A stretch of DNA of 64,000 nucleotides from Holdemania sp. Marseille-P2844 (GTDB lineage Bacteria; Bacillota_I; Bacilli_A; Erysipelotrichales; Erysipelotrichaceae). The notes beneath the pieces were generated by a model that was not told the DNA's origin, searched no databases, and saw only the letters and a list, made by a program, of their open reading frames with translations. Positions within the stretch are counted from its first letter, which is position 1. Every line of letters begins with the position of its first letter. Shown here in pieces: positions 54,078-63,584 of this stretch. Where the stretch lies: contig NZ_LT635451.1 in NCBI RefSeq assembly GCF_900120005.1, positions 475,602 through 539,601 of the forward strand. Reading direction: 5' to 3'. The translations under genes and the position numbers were made by a program.

Positions 54078-57000
54078 GTATCGGCCAACGGGAAAAAGCC
54101 ACGCAGAAGCGTGTCATAAATTTATTTGTCCAGGAACTTGGATATACATATCTGGGCGATTTTACCGAGAGGAAAAACTCCAATATTGAAACCGAACTGT
54201 TGACGAAATTCCTGACTGGCAAGGGTTATTCGCCGGTACTCATCAGTCGTGCTCTGAAGGAGCTGCAAGATGCTGCCGGAGATCAGTCGGTAAACCTCTA
54301 CGATCTGAACGAGCAGACTTATAAAAAGCTGCGCTACGGCGTCAAGGTCAGCGAATTCGTCGGCCAGCATAAAATCACCGTCCAGTTTGTGGACTGGGAG
54401 CATCCGCTGGAAAATGATTTTTACATTGCCGAGGAAGTCACTATCAAGCACAAGCGTCCTGACTTGGTGCTATACATCAACGGTATCGCTTTTGCTGTCA
54501 TCGAACTAAAACGCAGCACAGTTTCTATGTCTGAGGGTATCCGTCAAAACTTGACTAACCAGCGCCATGATATGATCATGCAGTTTTTTGCAACTATTGG
54601 GCTTGTCCTGGCTGGCAATGATTCGGAGGGGGCTCGTTACGGTACCACTGGCACACCGGAAAAGTATTATCTTTCCTGGAAAGAAGATCCTAATGCCAAA
54701 GATGATGTTTCCGTAAAAGTGCGTGATCAAATCGAAAAATATCCCCTGCGTCTGGACAAAAACCTGATTTCTCTGTGCCGAAAAGAACGGTTTATAGAGC
54801 TGCTGCACAATTTTATCGTATTTGACAGCGGAGTGAAAAAGACCTGTCGGCCTAATCAGTTCTTTGGCAATATGGCAGCGCGGGATTTTGTGCGGCGTCA
54901 TGAGGGCGGTATCATCTGGCATACCCAAGGCTCTGGAAAATCCTTGACCATGGTGTGGCTCAGCAAGTGGATCAAAGAGAATATTTCTAATAGCCGTATC
55001 CTGATTATCACCGACCGGGACGAGCTGGATGTGCAGATCGAGCAGGTGTTTGCCGGAGTCAATGAGAGCATTGTCCGCATTCGCCGGGGAAGCGAATTGA
55101 TCCAGAAAATCAATGATACCTCTCCTGTTATGATGTGTTCCCTTATCCATAAATTCGGCAAGAAAAGCAGAGGAAAAAGTGATGAGTCTGATTATGCCGA
55201 ATTTATTGAGGAACTGAAACGCTCGCTGCCGGAAAACTTCTCTCCCAAAGGCGATTTCTATGTCTTTGTGGATGAATGTCACCGTACCCAATCCGGCAAG
55301 CTCCACAAAGCGATGGAAACCATTTTGCCGAATGCTACCTTTATCGGTTTCACCGGTACTCCATTGATGAAAAAGGATAAGGAGACCAGTCTGGAGGTAT
55401 TTGGCCCTTATATTCATCGCTATAAGTTTGATGAAGCGGTGCGGGATAAGGTAGTTCTGGATTTGCGTTATGAGGCCCGAGAAGTAGAGCAGAATGTTGT
55501 CCAGCAGGATCGAATCGACGCCTGGTTTGAGGCAAAAACGCGCGGTCTGACCGGTGTGGCAAAAGCTAAGTTGAAACAGCGTTGGGGCAATCTGCAAAAG
55601 ATGTTCAGCTCCAAGGCCCGATTAGGACAGATTGTAGCGGATATTGTTTTTGATATGGAGACAAAACCGCGCCTGCACGATGGTCGGGGTAATGCCATGC
55701 TGGTGGCTGGTAGTATCTATCAGGCATGCAAATTCTACGAATTGTTTCAGGAAACCGAGCTGAAGGGCAAGTGTGCCATCGTGACTTCATACGAACCGGC
55801 GGTGGGCGATATTCGCACTGAAACCGTAGGTGATGATGGCGAGACCGAGGCTGTGGAGCAATACGAGATCTACATGAAGATGCTGGGTGGAAAAGACCCG
55901 AAGGCATTTGAAAAAGAGGTCAAGGAAAAATTTATTAAGCAGCCGGAACAGATGAAACTGCTGATCGTAGTGGACAAGCTACTGACAGGATTTGATGCAC
56001 CACCTGCCACTTATCTGTATATTGATAAGTCTATGCGAGATCATGGCTTGTTCCAAGCAATCTGCCGTGTCAATCGTCTGGATGGTGAAGATAAGGAATT
56101 TGGGTATATTATTGACTACAAAGACCTGTTTCGCTCCTTGGAAAATGCGGTTGCAGACTATACTTCCGAAGCATTTGACTGCTACGATAAGGAAGATGTC
56201 TCTGGCTTGCTGACAGATCGTTTGGACAAGGCTAAGGAACAGCTGGAGGACTCTCTGGAAGCTCTTCGCGCGTTGTGTGAGCCTGTGGCTCCACCCAAAG
56301 ATATGGTGGACTACTACCATTATTTCTGTGGTGCCAACACCGAAGCTTTTGACTTGGATGAATTGGAAGAGAATATGCCCAAGCGGGAACAGCTTTACAA
56401 TCTGTCAGCGACAGCTCTTCGCGCTTTTGGTGAAGTATCGGGCGAATTGCAGGAAAAGTACCACTATACTGTGGAACAGATCAAGGCGCTGGAGAGAGAA
56501 GTTACCTACTACATCAAGGTGCGTGACGATGTGCGTCTGGCTAGTGGCGACTATGTGGATTTGAAGAAATATGATCCGGACATGCGCCATTTAATCGATA
56601 CCTATTTGTCGGCTGATCCCAGTCGTGTATTGACCTCCTTTGGAGGAGCAACACTGGTTGAGCTGTTGGTAGACAACGGGATTTCTGCGCTGAAGGATAT
56701 GCCTGCCTCTACACCCAAAGAGAAGGAAGCAGTTGCAGAGACTATCGAGAACAATATTGGCAAGGAAATTGTTGAAAAAACCCAAAGTAACCCAAAATAC
56801 TATGAAAAGATGTCTGCGCTCCTTCGTGAATTGATTGAAAAGCGCAAAAATGATGTGATCAACTACGAGGAGTATCTGCGTCAAGTTGTAGAACTGGCAA
56901 GGAAAGTACATAAGCCGGAAAGCGGAACGGAATATCCTCCGGAAATCCGGGAGAGTGCCGCTAAGCGAGCATTTTATGACCATCTTAACGGGAATGCGGT

Positions 57001-57166
57001 TGTGGTGAATCAGATTTATGATGCTGTCATGTCCAGCAAACAAGATAATTTTCGGGGAAGCAAAATCAAAGAGCGTAAAATCTGGCGTGCTATTCGGGCT
57101 ATCGTGAAAGATGACCAGGAAGCTGACCGGTTGCTTGTATTGGTAAAGGAGCAGAGTGAGTTTTAG
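54074..57166 (+). CDS. hsdR: Type I restriction enzyme HsdR
   Basis: 1030 aa. N-terminal nuclease: KRPDLVLYINGIAFAVIELKRS with D and ELK. Helicase: Walker A WHTQGSGKSLTMVWL (about 283-297), FVDECHRTQSGKLH (DEAD-type, about 398), FIGFTGTPLMKKDKE, LLIVVDKLLTGFDAP and QAICRVNRLDG (motif VI). The C-terminal helical part binds the methylase. It cuts DNA only in a complex with HsdM and HsdS. Intact, while hsdM is frameshifted. A DUF45 peptidase gene overlaps its stop by one base. Confidence 0.95.
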   Translation: MSIGQREKATQKRVINLFVQELGYTYLGDFTERKNSNIETELLTKFLTGKGYSPVLISRALKELQDAAGDQSVNLYDLNEQTYKKLRYGVKVSEFVGQHKITVQFVDWEHPLENDFYIAEEVTIKHKRPDLVLYINGIAFAVIELKRSTVSMSEGIRQNLTNQRHDMIMQFFATIGLVLAGNDSEGARYGTTGTPEKYYLSWKEDPNAKDDVSVKVRDQIEKYPLRLDKNLISLCRKERFIELLHNFIVFDSGVKKTCRPNQFFGNMAARDFVRRHEGGIIWHTQGSGKSLTMVWLSKWIKENISNSRILIITDRDELDVQIEQVFAGVNESIVRIRRGSELIQKINDTSPVMMCSLIHKFGKKSRGKSDESDYAEFIEELKRSLPENFSPKGDFYVFVDECHRTQSGKLHKAMETILPNATFIGFTGTPLMKKDKETSLEVFGPYIHRYKFDEAVRDKVVLDLRYEAREVEQNVVQQDRIDAWFEAKTRGLTGVAKAKLKQRWGNLQKMFSSKARLGQIVADIVFDMETKPRLHDGRGNAMLVAGSIYQACKFYELFQETELKGKCAIVTSYEPAVGDIRTETVGDDGETEAVEQYEIYMKMLGGKDPKAFEKEVKEKFIKQPEQMKLLIVVDKLLTGFDAPPATYLYIDKSMRDHGLFQAICRVNRLDGEDKEFGYIIDYKDLFRSLENAVADYTSEAFDCYDKEDVSGLLTDRLDKAKEQLEDSLEALRALCEPVAPPKDMVDYYHYFCGANTEAFDLDELEENMPKREQLYNLSATALRAFGEVSGELQEKYHYTVEQIKALEREVTYYIKVRDDVRLASGDYVDLKKYDPDMRHLIDTYLSADPSRVLTSFGGATLVELLVDNGISALKDMPASTPKEKEAVAETIENNIGKEIVEKTQSNPKYYEKMSALLRELIEKRKNDVINYEEYLRQVVELARKVHKPESGTEYPPEIRESAAKRAFYDHLNGNAVVVNQIYDAVMSSKQDNFRGSKIKERKIWRAIRAIVKDDQEADRLLVLVKEQSEF

Positions 57167-57873
57167 TGGATGAAATACAAATCGGCAACATGAGCATTGC
57201 TGTTACAAAAAAGAACATCAAAAATATGTACATTCGCGTTCTGCCTCCTGATGGGAAAGTCCAAATTACTGTGCCGTACTCCGCCGGAGATGATGCTATC
57301 CGAATGTTTGCAGTATCCCGAATTTCTTGGATAAAAAAGCAGCGTGCAAACTTTGAAGCACAAGCACGACAAACAAAGCGACAGTATGTGACCGGAGAAA
57401 CCTATTACGTTTGGGGGCGACGTTATCGTCTGGATGTACAATACTCAAATGTTAGGAACGGGGTGTCCCTTACAGATGGGCGTTTGATTTTGCAAGTGCG
57501 ACCTGAAAGCACTACGGAGCAGCGCGAGCGTGTTTTGAATGATTGGTATCGAAATCAACTTAAAAATAAGCTGCCGGAAGTCATACAAAAATGTGAACAA
57601 GTTGTAGGTGTTCATGCATCTGAGTGGAAGGTCAAAAACATGCGTACCAAATGGGGAACTTGCAATATAGACCAAAAAAGAATTTGGATCAATCTCCAGC
57701 TTGCGAAAAAAACTCCTGAGTGTCTTGTCTATGTCGTAACTCATGAATTGGTACACCTGTTAGAGCGAAATCACAACGAGCAATTCCAGAAGTATATGGA
57801 TATTTTCTTACCGGAGTGGCGAATAGTAAAGGAAAAATTGAATCAGCAAATGCTTGATTATATGAGTGAGTAA
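57166..57873 (+). CDS. DUF45/YgjP-like metallopeptidase
   Basis: 235-aa protein. IRVLPPDGKVQITVPYSAG, RRYRLDVQYS, MRTKWGTCN...IWINLQLAKKTPECLVYVVTHELVHLLERNHNEQF, with the zinc motif HELVH (HExxH) and a downstream histidine. GTG 57166 starts on the last base of hsdR. Such SprT/YgjP-like proteins often follow hsdR in type I loci; the role is unknown. Last gene of the cargo. Confidence 0.85.
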   Translation: MDEIQIGNMSIAVTKKNIKNMYIRVLPPDGKVQITVPYSAGDDAIRMFAVSRISWIKKQRANFEAQARQTKRQYVTGETYYVWGRRYRLDVQYSNVRNGVSLTDGRLILQVRPESTTEQRERVLNDWYRNQLKNKLPEVIQKCEQVVGVHASEWKVKNMRTKWGTCNIDQKRIWINLQLAKKTPECLVYVVTHELVHLLERNHNEQFQKYMDIFLPEWRIVKEKLNQQMLDYMSE

Positions 57874-57994
57874 TGTCAGATTAGGAAAAGTGAAGTTTCA
57901 CTAGAAAACTCGACAAAACCATGCTATAATACTTCCAAGCCACCAATTCATCAGTCTCAAGCAAAACCCGTGATAGGATGGCCCAGATAGATTT

Positions 57995-58004
57995 TTGATA
58001 GCAA
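57995..58004 (+). repeat. Putative arm-type site near attR
   Basis: TTTGATAGCA, the same as at 42205-42214 near attL. The rest of 57874-58104 holds no gene. Confidence 0.4.
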
Positions 58005-58104
58005 AAGTCCGAATAGACCTTAGGATAAGGATAATCTGTATCAAATAAAACCACGACGAATTAAATCCTCTATACAAAAAAGTTTAGAAATGGATTTAAC
58101 TCGG

Positions 58105-58116
58105 CGAGTGGGAATA
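58105..58116 (+). repeat. attR core repeat
   Basis: CGAGTGGGAATA, identical to attL; followed by GAAAATTG, so the original guaA stop was TAG. Confidence 0.88.
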
Positions 58117-58126
58117 GAAAATTGAA

Positions 58127-58150
58127 AAAAGTGCCTTATTAGGCACTTTT
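58127..58150 (+). terminator. Hairpin just outside attR, likely old guaA terminator
   Basis: AAAAGTGCC (58127-58135) pairs with GGCACTTTT (58142-58150). Before insertion it would stand about 10 bp behind the guaA stop. Confidence 0.7.
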
Positions 58151-58171
58151 AGCATATTTAAGGTATCACTA

Positions 58172-58190
58172 AGTACAAATTGAGTACAAA
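58172..58190 (+). repeat. Tandem AGTACAAA repeats
   Basis: AGTACAAA at 58172-58179 and 58183-58190, outside attR in AT-rich DNA. Such short direct repeats resemble integrase arm sites of another element, but no second attachment core was found. Confidence 0.3.
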
Positions 58191-58286
58191 ATCTATTCGA
58201 TAAACTATTTAAAAATGTTTGGTGAAGTTATATTTCTCGTATTTTAAAATATCTACGAAAATGATATTAATAACAAATATATTCCT

Positions 58287-58323
58287 ATTGACCAAAAATG
58301 AAATTTATTCATTTTTGGTCAAT
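58287..58323. repeat. 15-bp perfect inverted repeat
   Basis: ATTGACCAAAAATGA (58287-58301) and TCATTTTTGGTCAAT (58309-58323), loop of 7. It lies 140 bp before the AbiH-like gene in a region without a convincing gene; no T-run follows. It could be an operator or an RNA stem. Confidence 0.75.
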
Positions 58324-58463
58324 AGAGCTCGGTATATGTCAAAATATCATATTAAAATAAGTGTTTTCTGTTACGGCTTAAAACCTTTAACTTGTATAGT
58401 CAATAATTATGTCTAAAAATTATACAATATCAATATGAGAAAATATTTAAAAGAGGTACTGCT

Positions 58464-59483
58464 ATGAATAAATTAGTTATAATTGGAAATGGATTTGATT
58501 TAGGTCATAATTTACCAACACAATTTAAAAATTTTATAGAATCAAATGAAAAATATTTGCAAAAATACAAAATTTTCAAAGGTGAAAATTGGAATAATAT
58601 TGAAGAAAATTATAAAAATTTAGTAATAGATATAATGAAAAATAGGGAATATGTGGATGTTTCTGAAATATTAGAAAGTATTATTTCTGAATTTGGATTT
58701 GATAAATATGGCGAAATTGCTTATTTACATTTGGAGTCTAAAGAGTTCTTAAGCGAAGTAAATAAGGTTCAAGAGCTTGTGGAATTACTGACAAATTTTG
58801 AAAAAAATTTTATAAAATATTTAAGAAAAAATTGTAATCAAAAATTTTTTAAAAATATTACCCCTAGAGAAAGAATAAAAGACATATTAAAGGAATCTAG
58901 ATTGATTATTAATTTTAATTATACAGATGTTGTTGAAAAAGTATATTCCATTAGAGACATTATTCATATTCATGGACATATTAATGATAATAATATTGCC
59001 ATAGGTACTGATGCATTAGATGAATTGATGGAGTCAATGATGGATACACGATATCCAACTGAAATTCCTTGTAAAGATAAATATGCTTTTCAAGAAAAGA
59101 TGTTATATTATGAAGAAGATGAAGATGGAAATCTATACGAAAAGGAGAATTTAAGAAGATTATTTAATGAAATAGAGAGTTCAATTGAAGAGAATGAATC
59201 TAAACTTTTCACATTAATAGATAAAAAAAATAAGGATGCACTTTACTCGAGAAACAATGTTAAAAGAATACTAGATAAAGAACGATTTGATGAAGTCATT
59301 ATTTTAGGACACTCATTAGGTGAAGCTGATATGTCAGTTTTTAGTAGAATTAACAAAACCGCATATGTAACTTGTTATTATTATGAAGGGGCTACAAAAG
59401 AAGATATAAATAGAATGAAACATAATTTGGATGTACTTAAATTAAATTATGATTTAGTGCCAAATGGTTTGTTATATAAATAG
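58464..59483 (+). CDS. AbiH-like abortive infection protein
   Basis: 339-aa protein of very AT-rich codon use. LVIIGNGFDLGHNLPTQFKNFIESN at the start, LIINFNYTDVVEKVY...IIHIHGHINDNNIAIGTD in the middle, and EVIILGHSLGEADMSVFSRI near the end match the AbiH family, which protects lactococci against some phages by an unknown mechanism. AAAGAGGTACT lies before the ATG. It is outside the island ends, so it arrived separately or was left by an older element. Confidence 0.85.
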   Translation: MNKLVIIGNGFDLGHNLPTQFKNFIESNEKYLQKYKIFKGENWNNIEENYKNLVIDIMKNREYVDVSEILESIISEFGFDKYGEIAYLHLESKEFLSEVNKVQELVELLTNFEKNFIKYLRKNCNQKFFKNITPRERIKDILKESRLIINFNYTDVVEKVYSIRDIIHIHGHINDNNIAIGTDALDELMESMMDTRYPTEIPCKDKYAFQEKMLYYEEDEDGNLYEKENLRRLFNEIESSIEENESKLFTLIDKKNKDALYSRNNVKRILDKERFDEVIILGHSLGEADMSVFSRINKTAYVTCYYYEGATKEDINRMKHNLDVLKLNYDLVPNGLLYK

Positions 59484-59520
59484 GACAATTTAATTAAAGA
59501 AAGAAAATTGATTATTATGA

Positions 59521-59679
59521 ATGCTATTACTAGATAAACTTTATGAATTTGATGTTACTGAAAAGATTTTATATCAGATGGACATTTCTATTAATAACAT
59601 TGGAAAAATGATTGATGGATTTCCAAAAGGTTTAAAAATAGAAAGAAATATCAGAAAAATTTATTTTATTTCATTATAA
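59521..59679 (+). CDS. Short open frame after AbiH gene
   Basis: 52-codon frame (LLLDKLYEFDVTEKILYQMD...) 37 bp behind abiH, same strand and base composition. The ribosome site is weak and I recognise no family. It may be the end of a broken gene. Confidence 0.25.
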   Translation: MLLLDKLYEFDVTEKILYQMDISINNIGKMIDGFPKGLKIERNIRKIYFISL

Positions 59680-59850
59680 ATCAAAAAATCTAAAGACATT
59701 TAAAAAAAATATTTTGAAAAAGAATATAATGAAAGATAAGGAAGGAGGAATTAATAAGGAAATTCTAAATTACTAGGAAGAGAGAGTAATTGTCTAGTTT
59801 GATTTACTATGTCATAATATATTTTATATTAGTGAGTTTAATTAAATGCT

Positions 59851-60009
59851 ATGAAAAATATATTTTTACTATTATTGGCAGTATTATTCTAATTAGGTTA
59901 TCAGGAACAAATCATGTGAATAGATAAACCAGAAAATCCTGCTTTTATTGGTTCATACAATGAATATAAACCTGGAAAAAGATAATTTGTAATATCAATG
60001 TTATAGTTT
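59851..60009 (+). pseudogene. Decayed small lipoprotein-like gene
   Basis: ATG 59851 opens KNIFLLLLAVLF, then TAA, LGYQEQ, TGA, and DKPENPAFIGSYNEYKPGKR before another TAA. Read through, it looks like a short lipoprotein with three stops. The region 59680-59850 shows nothing else. Confidence 0.3.
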
Positions 60010-60083
60010 GAAATTTAATCTTTTTAATTTTACGCAATATCTTACTACGACAAATCAAAAATGAAAAGACAAGAGGAAATTCT

Positions 60084-61322
60084 ATGAAATTGAAAAATGC
60101 CTGGTATCATAATGAGAATGATCGCTTAATTCAAGGTAATTTAGTTATTGATCAGGATCAGATCGCTGAGTTCTGTAATGACTCAGAAGAACTGGATTGC
60201 AGTCATCTGTTAGTTCTTCCCGGTATGGTCAATGCCCACTTTCATGGCACCAGCACTGTCACGCGCGGCTTGTTTATGGATATGCCGGTGGCGCAATGGC
60301 TCAACGACACGCCGCAGGGACAGCTTCAACAACGATTTGTCAATGCGTTAAACCGCTGCACAGAAGAAGAAAAGATTCAACTATCGCTGTATGAATATAT
60401 ATCGATGCTGAAGCAAGGCGTAACGACCGTTTTTGACTGCCGCTTGTTTCAACAAGATTATCAAGCCAAGAAAAGAGCTGGCGAGCTGTGCGGAATCCGT
60501 CTGACTTTGGAAGCGGATGATCCATCACAATTAGATGATCAGGGGCTGTTAAAAACAGCGCTGCCGTTGCCGGAGGAAAGCAGCTGGTCACAGGATCGCT
60601 GCACCCAAGCACAGTTCTGGAAACAAAATCATCCGCAGACAATGTTCAAAGCGCATTGCATGGAAACGGATCTGGCTGCCTCGGCCATTCAATCCCAAGG
60701 CTATCGAAATACGATTGAAGCTTATGCTCAAGCCGGCCTGCTCGATGAACACAGCGTTCTCATTCATAACTGTAAAGCTCCGGCAGAGGCGATCCAACTT
60801 GCCGCAAAACGAGGCGCACGGATGATCAACTGTCCAATTTCCAATCTAAAGTCGCAGAACGGCGTCAGTCCCCTGAAAATAATGCTTAATCAGGGGATTG
60901 AAATCGGATTAGGCACAGATTGGGGAAGACTGCAGTTCATGGATGTTATGAAATGTGAGTATCTGCTTCTGCGGGATCAACATGTTCTCAATCCTGCACA
61001 AATCGTCTGGAAAATGGCGACGGAGTGGGGTGCACGCTGCTGCGGATGGCCGCAGACCGGCCGTCTGAAGCCTGGAATGCAGGCCGATCTTATTTTTATC
61101 CGAATGGACGAGCCGGATTTTCAGCCGCTGATCAGCACGCCGCAGTTCAGCGACGTCCTGCAGAACTGGGTCTTCGACGGCCGCTCAGAATGGATCGAAC
61201 ATGTCATGGTCGCCGGGCAATGGAAAGTCAAAAATCGGAAAGGCTGCGTTCTTAACGAAGCTGAGCTTGTTGTCCGGCAGCGGCAGCTGATGAAGAAACT
61301 GATATCGGAAACCTTGAAGTAA
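60084..61322 (+). CDS. Amidohydrolase family protein (deaminase-like)
   Basis: 412-aa metal-dependent hydrolase of the TrzA/AtzA-SsnA type. HFHG at residues 52-55 (HxH), FKAHCMETD and VLIHNC give further metal histidines, and IGLGTDWGRLQFMDVM the metal aspartate. It ends GRLKPGMQADLIFIRMD, typical of this group. Such enzymes deaminate or dechlorinate heterocycles (guanine, adenosine, cytosine, triazines); the substrate cannot be told. GAGGAAA lies before the ATG. GC content returns to that of the core here. Confidence 0.85.
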   Translation: MKLKNAWYHNENDRLIQGNLVIDQDQIAEFCNDSEELDCSHLLVLPGMVNAHFHGTSTVTRGLFMDMPVAQWLNDTPQGQLQQRFVNALNRCTEEEKIQLSLYEYISMLKQGVTTVFDCRLFQQDYQAKKRAGELCGIRLTLEADDPSQLDDQGLLKTALPLPEESSWSQDRCTQAQFWKQNHPQTMFKAHCMETDLAASAIQSQGYRNTIEAYAQAGLLDEHSVLIHNCKAPAEAIQLAAKRGARMINCPISNLKSQNGVSPLKIMLNQGIEIGLGTDWGRLQFMDVMKCEYLLLRDQHVLNPAQIVWKMATEWGARCCGWPQTGRLKPGMQADLIFIRMDEPDFQPLISTPQFSDVLQNWVFDGRSEWIEHVMVAGQWKVKNRKGCVLNEAELVVRQRQLMKKLISETLK

Positions 61323-61378
61323 GCATGGTGTTCATGCTTATTTTCTTGTATACTAAAAGATAAGAAAATAAGAAAGGA

Positions 61379-63484
61379 ATGATTTCTCTGTCAATCTTGA
61401 ACAAAATGATCCTTTCACTGCTGAGTCTCTGTCTGCTCGGCGGTTGTCAGAAAAATCCAAAGACAACACACGTGGCCGATACCAGTCTGGCGGCGGATAC
61501 TGCGGAGGTCGAATATTACAACTCAACGAAAGCTCCGGAATGGACATGGCGCGAAGGGATTAAAATGGATGCCTATCTTTTAACCAGCGACGCGGAGCAT
61601 ACGATGGAAAGCACGATCCTGAACGGCAGCGATACCGCGACCCTCAGCTTCTGGATCAAGCCGTCGACAAACGTTCCGGATCTGCCGCTGATCTCCGTAG
61701 TCAACGAGCAGCAGGAAATGATGAAGCTGACCAACCTGACGGCCCGGGAAGACGGAACTTTGCAGGGAATGGCGCTGCAGATGAAAGCCGAAGGGCAGGA
61801 ACAGTGGCTGATTTCCAACAGCGAATTTACGCTGAATACCCATCGCTACAATCAAATTGTGATTGTTTTTGAAGGAACGCAAGCAACGGTCTATCTCAAT
61901 GGACAGGCGGCAATGACAGGGCAAATGGGCGCTTCGATCAATCAGATCGAAAAATCTTGGCTTGTCGTCGGCAAGGATGCGATTGCTTACGGCGATTGCA
62001 TGGAAGGACAGTTCCAGGATTTTCAGATTCGGAAAAAAGCCCTGAGCGCTTCAGAAATCGAAGATGAATTCGACCGTTTTTATCCAGAGGTATTGCTCAG
62101 TGAAATCACCATTCCGAATGCGGAGGATCTGCGAGAAAACCTGACGCTGTATCCTGAGGTGGACAGTCAGTACGAAGCCCAATGGACCAGCAGCAATCCA
62201 GCTTTTTTGAAAGTCGAAAACAACGAAGGCGTGATCACCGTTCCAACTCCGGAGCAGGGGGATCAACAGATTACGCTAACGCTCTCAACTAAAATCAAAA
62301 ATCGTCAGTTCCAGCGCGACTTCCCGATCACTATCCGGGCTCAGACACCGGCAACCCGCTTGCTTCGGGATGTCAAAGCGCTGCCGATTACATTGGGCAC
62401 ATTGCTGAATGCGGGGAGTCCGCTGCCAACTGTGGGTGAAAATGACAGCGTGATCGAATGGAAGGTGGTTTCGGGTGAAATTCGATTGGAAAACAATGTT
62501 CTGATCAAAATAAATCCGGAAGACGAACGTGTGCCGGTCCAACTGGAAGCGACGCTCCGACAGGGAGATCAGCAGGAAACGGTGACGATCGAAGCCGTTG
62601 TGCTTGACGCTTATGCCGGTTATATCTTATCGTATTTCAACGGCGATCTCGGTAAGGAAACAGGAAAGCTGGCGTACAGTCTGGACGGTCTGCACTGGAC
62701 TGATTTGAATCAGGGACAGGCCATTCTGACCAGTAAGCTGGGAACCGGACGGGTCCGCGATCCGTTTATCGGCCGCGACGCCGAAGGTCAATTTGTGATT
62801 CTGGCGACGGAAGGGTATGATAATCCTTCGATCTATGTCTGGAAAAGCGAAGACCTTGTGAATTTAAGCAATCATGGATTGCATCGGATCGCCTGGTTCG
62901 ATAAAGGACTGTACAGCACCGGAAGCCGGGCCTGGGCGCCGGAAATGACGTATGATCCCATTGCCGGAGAGTATGTGATTTATTATTCCGATGCGCAGGA
63001 TCCGAAAAGCGGATCCATGTTTGCGGTGACAACCCAGGATTTTGAAACCTTTACTTATCCCAAATCGCTGTTCAATCCGGGCTATAAAGTGATCGACGGC
63101 ACAATCCTGCGCATGCATGGTCAATATTGGATGCTTTATAAAGATGAACGTGAGGCGGCGCAGACGATCTTCTATGCAGGCACCCAGGATCTGACTGCGG
63201 GGTTTACGCGCCGTTATGATGATTTGTTTATCTATAACCGCAAGTATATTGAAGGACCGTTTACGCTGCCGTCGCTGCATGAGTCCGGCGTTTTCTATCT
63301 GTACGTAGACAATTACCCGAATCAGCGTTTCTATGTCGCCCGCTTTTCCCAATTAGGAGAAGACGCTGATTTTGAGTGGCTCGCAGAAGGCGACTATACG
63401 CTGCCTAACAACGACGTCCGGCATGGCTCCGCAATCCCGGTAACGCAGAAAGAACTCGATCGCATTCTGCAAGCCTATTCCTGA
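61379..63484 (+). CDS. GH43-like lipoprotein glycosidase
   Basis: 701-aa extracellular protein. Signal peptide with lipobox LLGGC; then a LamG/concanavalin-like domain (about 50-230), two atrophied Ig-like repeats (about 235-320 and 325-410), and a five-bladed propeller of GH43 type: GRVRDPFIGRD (general base D), SRAWAPEMTYDPI, VIDGTILRMHG and YIEGPFTLP (general acid E). Family members cleave arabinans or xylans. The start is unsure: ATG 61379 touches the AAAGGA site; ATG 61406 also gives a good signal peptide. A weak terminator (AAGCATG/CATGCTT, 61321-61339) precedes. Confidence 0.8.
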   Translation: MISLSILNKMILSLLSLCLLGGCQKNPKTTHVADTSLAADTAEVEYYNSTKAPEWTWREGIKMDAYLLTSDAEHTMESTILNGSDTATLSFWIKPSTNVPDLPLISVVNEQQEMMKLTNLTAREDGTLQGMALQMKAEGQEQWLISNSEFTLNTHRYNQIVIVFEGTQATVYLNGQAAMTGQMGASINQIEKSWLVVGKDAIAYGDCMEGQFQDFQIRKKALSASEIEDEFDRFYPEVLLSEITIPNAEDLRENLTLYPEVDSQYEAQWTSSNPAFLKVENNEGVITVPTPEQGDQQITLTLSTKIKNRQFQRDFPITIRAQTPATRLLRDVKALPITLGTLLNAGSPLPTVGENDSVIEWKVVSGEIRLENNVLIKINPEDERVPVQLEATLRQGDQQETVTIEAVVLDAYAGYILSYFNGDLGKETGKLAYSLDGLHWTDLNQGQAILTSKLGTGRVRDPFIGRDAEGQFVILATEGYDNPSIYVWKSEDLVNLSNHGLHRIAWFDKGLYSTGSRAWAPEMTYDPIAGEYVIYYSDAQDPKSGSMFAVTTQDFETFTYPKSLFNPGYKVIDGTILRMHGQYWMLYKDEREAAQTIFYAGTQDLTAGFTRRYDDLFIYNRKYIEGPFTLPSLHESGVFYLYVDNYPNQRFYVARFSQLGEDADFEWLAEGDYTLPNNDVRHGSAIPVTQKELDRILQAYS

Positions 63485-63584
63485 TTTTTAACGGTCAGGG
63501 ATTGAACAGGACAGCTGAGATCGCCGCGAATCCGCGTTGGACAGTTTAATTTTAATTCATCCATGTTCTAATGAAAAACGTTTC

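Larger units (their letters stand above)
42125..58116 (+). mobile_element. Integrative defence island in guaA 3' end
   Basis: Bounded by the direct repeat CGAGTGGGAATA at 42125-42136 and 58105-58116. Contains integrase, excisionase-like gene, regulator, RepA-like ATPase and a restriction-modification cargo. The guaA 3' end (GAGTGGGA) is a known target of tyrosine integrases. Before insertion the gene would have ended GAA TAG; it now ends GAA TAA, so the product is unchanged. No relaxase gene is present, so it is at best mobilisable. Confidence 0.85.

Noticed and set aside
58219..58416. 65-codon open frame in AT-rich DNA after attR
   Set aside because: It crosses the perfect 15-bp inverted repeat, has no convincing ribosome site and no recognisable protein features.
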